Shown here piece after piece: positions 60,997 through 64,000 of a stretch of 64,000 nt of DNA. A program made the translations under genes and the position numbers. Source of the DNA: Streptomyces sp. R44. Its GTDB lineage: Bacteria; Actinomycetota; Actinomycetes; Streptomycetales; Streptomycetaceae. Within the stretch, counting starts at the first letter, position 1. Every line of letters begins with the position of its first letter. Where the stretch lies: NCBI RefSeq assembly GCF_041053105.1, contig NZ_CP163444.1:7286501-7350500 (forward strand), written 5' to 3'. The notes beneath the pieces were generated by a model. The model saw only the letters and a program-made list of their open reading frames with translations. It did not search any database and was not told where the DNA came from.

Positions 60997-61163
60997 TCCC
61001 TTGAATTCCGGGCCTGTTCCGCCCAGTGGAACGCGCGTAGAGCCGGGGCGGGCCCGCCGGGCACAGTAGGTGTCGTGCCGGGGGGAAACGGCACACCGGG
61101 GCCGCCGGGGAAGGCGGACCGGACACCATGTCACACGCGTGACCCGAAGTGTGGGGGGACCAC

Positions 61164-61634
61164 ATGCGCAAGAACCGAGTCGTCCGAACGGCCGCCACCG
61201 CCCTGCTCGGGCTCGGCAGCCTCGGCGCCTTCGCCGGCACCGCGCACGCCGAGCCGATCGACTACGTGAAGATCGAGCTGTTCGAACTGCACTGCCAGCA
61301 GAACAGCGAGGGCGACCACGACGAGGCCTACCTCAAGATCACCGACGCCAACGGCAACGCCGTCAAGGTCTGGCCCGGCAACGGCATCAAGTACCAGACC
61401 ATGGGCACCGGTTACGTCCGCTCCATGGAGGACGGCAACGCCAACGCCGCGCTCATCCTCGGCAAGGAGCAGGCCCGCACCCTGACCCTGTGGGACTACG
61501 ACTCCACCAGCAGCGACGACAAGCTGGGCGCCACGCTCGTCACCGGCAGCGAGGTCGGCGCCGAGACCCAGTGGCGCACCGTCGAGGGCTCCGGCGGCAT
61601 CTACGTCATCGGCTACCGGGTCGTCGACATCTGA
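61164..61634 (+). CDS. Small secreted beta-rich protein
   Basis: The 156-residue precursor has a signal peptide (RTAATALLGLGSLGAFAGTA, cleavage at AHA-E). The mature domain is predicted beta-sandwich: EPIDYVKIELFELHCQQNSE, DEAYLKITDANGNAVKVWPG, MGTGYVRSMEDGNANAALIL, RTLTLWDYDSTSSDDKLG and GIYVIGYRVVDI. The acidic loops between strands resemble C2-type Ca2+ sites. I know similar short secreted proteins in streptomycetes only as hypotheticals. GGGGGG precedes the ATG; a GTG 15 bases earlier is in frame. It ends at a very strong terminator. Function unknown. Confidence 0.72.
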   Translation: MRKNRVVRTAATALLGLGSLGAFAGTAHAEPIDYVKIELFELHCQQNSEGDHDEAYLKITDANGNAVKVWPGNGIKYQTMGTGYVRSMEDGNANAALILGKEQARTLTLWDYDSTSSDDKLGATLVTGSEVGAETQWRTVEGSGGIYVIGYRVVDI

Positions 61635-61650
61635 TCGGGGACCGACACCC

Positions 61651-61689
61651 GGGGAAGGGCCGTGCCGGTCGCCGGCACGGCCCTTCCCC
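61651..61689. terminator. Bidirectional terminator
   Basis: A perfect 18-bp stem (61651-61668 with 61672-61689) and 3-base loop separates the convergent secreted-protein and bglC genes. Confidence 0.85.
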
Positions 61690-61699
61690 ACGTCCGCCG

Positions 61700-63142
61700 T
61701 CAGTCCCCGTCGGGCGCGTGCAGCTCGCCCGAACGCGCCACCCGCGCGTACCAGCGGGCGCTGGACTTCGGGGTGCGCTCCAGGGTGTCGTAGTCCACCC
61801 GCACCGCGCCGAACCGCTTCGCATACCCGTACGCCCACTCGAAGTTGTCGAGCAGCGACCAGAGGAAGTAGCCGCGCACGTCCACCCCGTCCGACAGCGC
61901 CCGGTGCACCGCCTCCAGGTGCGCGTGCACATAGGCGGCGCGCTCCGGGTCGTGCACCGAACCGTCCGGGCCGACGACGTCCTCGTACGCCGCCCCGTTC
62001 TCGCTGATCACCAGCGGAAGACCGGGGTACGCGGCGGAGACCCGGGTCAGCAGGTCGTACAGCGCGCTCGGGTCGACCGCCCAGCCCATCGCCGTCGGCT
62101 CGCCCGGCGCCCGGTGGAAGGCGACCGCGTCCGCGCCGGGCCACGGCGAGTGCTCGCTGTTGCCGTGGCCGTCGTCCTGCGGCTTCTCCGCGCCCTCCGG
62201 CACGTGCGAGACGACCGTCGGCGTGTAGTAGTTGATCGCGAGGAGGTCCAGCGGCTGGTCGGCCGTCGCGGTGTCGCCGTCCCGGACGAAGGACCAGTCG
62301 GTCAGGTGAGCCGTGTCGGCGAGCAGGTCCTCCGGGTAGGCGCCCTCCAGCATCGGGCCCAGCCAGACCCGGTTGCCGACGGCGTCGATGCGGCGGGCCG
62401 CGTCCAGGTCCTCGGCCGAAGTGGTTAGCGGCCGGATCTCGTGCAGGTTCAGCGAGACCGCGAGCTGCCGGTCCGCCGGCAGCGAGTCGCGCAGGGCCTG
62501 GACCGCCAGACCGTGCCCGAGGTTGAGGTGGTGGGCCGCGCGCAGCGAGGCCACCGGGTCGGTGCGGCCCGGGGCGTGCACCCCGGAGCCGTACCCCAGG
62601 AAGGCGCTGCACCAGGGCTCGTTGAGCGTGGTCCACCGCTTCACCCGGTCGCCGACGGCGTCCGCGACGATCCCCGCGTACTCGGCGAAGCGCTCGGCGG
62701 TCGACCGCTCGGGCCAGCCGCCCGCGTCCTCCAGCTCCTGCGGCAGGTCCCAGTGGTAGAGGGTCAGGGCCGGCTCGATCCCGGCGGCGAGCAGCTCGTC
62801 GACGAGCCGGCGGTAGAAGTCGAGCCCCTGCTGGACGGCCGGGCCCCGGCCGGTGGGCTGGACACGGGACCAGGAGACGGAGAACCGGTAGGCGTTCAGG
62901 CCGAGTTCGGCCATGATCCCGACGTCCTCGCGGAACCGGTGGTAGTGGTCCACGGCCACGTCGCCGGTGTGGCCCTCGAAGACCTTGCCGGGCGTGTGCG
63001 AGAAGGTGTCCCAGATGGACGGGGTACGGCCGTCCTCCGCCGCCGCCCCCTCGATCTGGTACGCGGCGGTGGCGGCGCCCCACAGGAAGTCGGCGGGGAA
63101 CGAGCGGACGGCGGTGAGCGGCCGGGTTTCGGGCGCGGTCAT
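61700..63142 (-). CDS. bglC: GH1 beta-glucosidase (BglC-like)
   Basis: The 480-residue intracellular family 1 glycosidase opens with [20 protein letters not shown]. The acid/base Glu is in TLNEPWCS (about residue 178) and the nucleophile in [11 protein letters not shown] (about 385); [20 protein letters not shown] closes the active site. It is complete. The partial sugar ABC permease gene directly upstream on the same strand is 49 bases away, the arrangement of the cebEFG-bglC cellobiose system, so it probably splits imported cellobiose or cellotriose to glucose. GGGAG precedes the ATG. It differs clearly from the other GH1 enzyme in this window, which is paired with an MFS carrier. Confidence 0.92.
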   Translation of the reverse strand: MTAPETRPLTAVRSFPADFLWGAATAAYQIEGAAAEDGRTPSIWDTFSHTPGKVFEGHTGDVAVDHYHRFREDVGIMAELGLNAYRFSVSWSRVQPTGRGPAVQQGLDFYRRLVDELLAAGIEPALTLYHWDLPQELEDAGGWPERSTAERFAEYAGIVADAVGDRVKRWTTLNEPWCSAFLGYGSGVHAPGRTDPVASLRAAHHLNLGHGLAVQALRDSLPADRQLAVSLNLHEIRPLTTSAEDLDAARRIDAVGNRVWLGPMLEGAYPEDLLADTAHLTDWSFVRDGDTATADQPLDLLAINYYTPTVVSHVPEGAEKPQDDGHGNSEHSPWPGADAVAFHRAPGEPTAMGWAVDPSALYDLLTRVSAAYPGLPLVISENGAAYEDVVGPDGSVHDPERAAYVHAHLEAVHRALSDGVDVRGYFLWSLLDNFEWAYGYAKRFGAVRVDYDTLERTPKSSARWYARVARSGELHAPDGD

Positions 63143-63191
63143 AGGAGAGGGCTCCCAACACGGGTACGGGGTGACGGAGACGGGTGGCCGG

Positions 63192-64000
63192 TCAGCTCTT
63201 CACGGCGCCGGCGGTGATGCCGCCGACGATGTGCTTGCCGAGGAAGGCGAAGACGAGCAGCAGCGGCACGGTGGAGATCAGGGCGCCGGTCAGCACCACG
63301 GCGTGGTCCACGGTGTGGTTGCCCGCGCCGAGGCCGGCGAGCGCCACCTGGAGGGTGGGACTGCCGTCCGGGGTGAGCGCGATGAACGGCCAGAAGAAGT
63401 CGTTCCAGGCCTGGACGAAGACCAGCATGCCGAGCACGGCCATCGCGGGCCTGGCCACCGGGAAGACGACGTGCCAGATGATCCGCAGGCTGTGCGCCCC
63501 GTCCATCCGGGCCGCCTCGACCAGTTCCACCGGCAGGGCCTCGACCAGGAACTGGCGCATGAAGAACACACCGAAGGCGGCGACCAGCGAGGGCAGCACG
63601 ACCGACTGGAGCTGGTCGAACCAGCCGAGGTCCGTGATGATCTGGTACAGCGGGATCACGCTGAGCTGCGGCGGGATCGTCATCGTGGCGACCACGAGCG
63701 AGAGCAGCATGCCCCGGCCCCGGAAGGGCAGTTTGGCGAAGGCGAAGCCGGCGAGCGTGGAGAACAGCACGGTGGACAGCGCCACCAGGCTCGCCACGAC
63801 CGTGGTGTTGACCAGCGCCTCGCCCATGTCGACCTGGTTCCAGGCGAAGCTGAGGTTGTCCAGGAGCCGCTTGCCGGGCAGCAGCGGCGCCGGGGCCTCC
63901 ACGACCCGCTCCCCGGTGTGGGAGGCGGCGACCACGTTCCAGTACAGCGGGAACAGCGAGACGACGGCGGCGAGGACGAGCAGGACGTACGTCAGCGGAC
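63192..64000 (-). CDS. cebG: ABC sugar permease (CebG-like), 5' end beyond window
   Basis: The visible 269 C-terminal residues of a MalG/CebG-type permease lack only the N-terminal tail and perhaps part of the first helix ([20 protein letters not shown] is the first visible stretch). Motifs are [34 protein letters not shown], and the EAA loop [20 protein letters not shown], which docks the ATPase. [11 protein letters not shown] and [20 protein letters not shown] complete the family pattern. It would import cellobiose/cellotriose with CebE and CebF, which should lie just outside the window, using a shared MsiK-type ATPase. bglC lies downstream in the same orientation. Confidence 0.9.
   Translation of the reverse strand, partial: PLTYVLLVLAAVVSLFPLYWNVVAASHTGERVVEAPAPLLPGKRLLDNLSFAWNQVDMGEALVNTTVVASLVALSTVLFSTLAGFAFAKLPFRGRGMLLSLVVATMTIPPQLSVIPLYQIITDLGWFDQLQSVVLPSLVAAFGVFFMRQFLVEALPVELVEAARMDGAHSLRIIWHVVFPVARPAMAVLGMLVFVQAWNDFFWPFIALTPDGSPTLQVALAGLGAGNHTVDHAVVLTGALISTVPLLLVFAFLGKHIVGGITAGAVKS

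Noticed and set aside
63143..63191. A CebR operator (TGGGAGCGCTCCCA) ahead of bglC
   Set aside because: Only a half-like GGCTCCCA is present in this gap; no full palindrome is visible here, and the operator may lie before cebE outside the window.

Overview
The window is high-GC DNA (roughly 70% or more, with third codon positions almost all G/C) with the content and regulatory vocabulary of a Streptomyces chromosome. Evidence for that: a 2-methylisoborneol cluster built as encapsulin shell, terpene cyclase and GPP methyltransferase; a DmdR/IdeR-type iron box; a sigma-B-type stress locus with anti-sigma and anti-anti-sigma genes; many GTG starts; and the MMPL, LLM, DUF3040 and NB-ARC/TPR proteins typical of the genus. 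I see no rRNA, tRNA or CRISPR array. The species cannot be named from sequence alone.

Layout. 1-5857: end of a PQQ-like propeller protein, a large BNR/sortilin-like propeller protein, a small membrane protein, and a two-gene NB-ARC/TPR (NLR-like) unit whose second start is unclear. 5902-11699: an NCS1 nucleobase permease, then a TetR regulator, GH1 beta-glucosidase and MFS transporter set on the minus strand with a palindromic operator, then a small membrane protein. 11746-23366: a cysteine-containing HTH regulator with a DUF3291 gene, a serine-hydrolase-fold protein lacking its catalytic SxxK motif, two tandem alpha/beta hydrolases, a four-EF-hand protein, an SDR, KatG, a transketolase, an HhH-GPD protein and two small hypotheticals.

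23384-33903 is a stress and signalling island. It holds Ku, an ANTAR-GAF-PAS-SpoIIE phosphatase, a multi-HAMP hybrid histidine kinase, an RsbW-like kinase, a STAS antagonist, a protein that looks like a bacterial RhoGDI fold, a SigB/F-family sigma factor, a DUF3040 protein, a 51-residue hydrophobic protein and a DJ-1/PfpI protein. Six genes here carry GNNT-N13..16-GGGNNN promoter-like elements, so the sigma factor probably drives its own neighbourhood. The phosphatase, anti-sigma and antagonist genes supply the expected partner-switching parts.

33904-43171: a polysaccharide deacetylase, a large protein with a TerD-like C-terminus, a small secreted protein preceded by a hairpin with a tiny ORF, a divergent AhpD-like/pirin pair and a GNAT. 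Between pirin and the GNAT lies a roughly 3-kb lower-GC insertion carrying three minus-strand genes (ESX/WXG-like helical protein, large toxin-like protein, membrane-anchored protein). It is bounded by a 173-bp direct duplication (171/173 identical) of the pirin 3' end.

43172-64000: the 2-MIB operon (encapsulin eshA, MIB synthase, GPP methyltransferase); a divergent MFS/MarR pair with four phased TTGA-N5-TCAA operators; mutA-mutB-meaB (methylmalonyl-CoA mutase and its GTPase) with overlapping stops and starts; a DUF2470 gene under an iron box; an MMPL transporter; an F420-type LLM oxidoreductase; a small HD alarmone-hydrolase-like protein; a secreted glycerophosphodiester phosphodiesterase; an IclR regulator; a small secreted protein; and finally bglC and the partial cebG of a cellobiose ABC system. 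Function names rest on motif recognition by eye; no database search was run.
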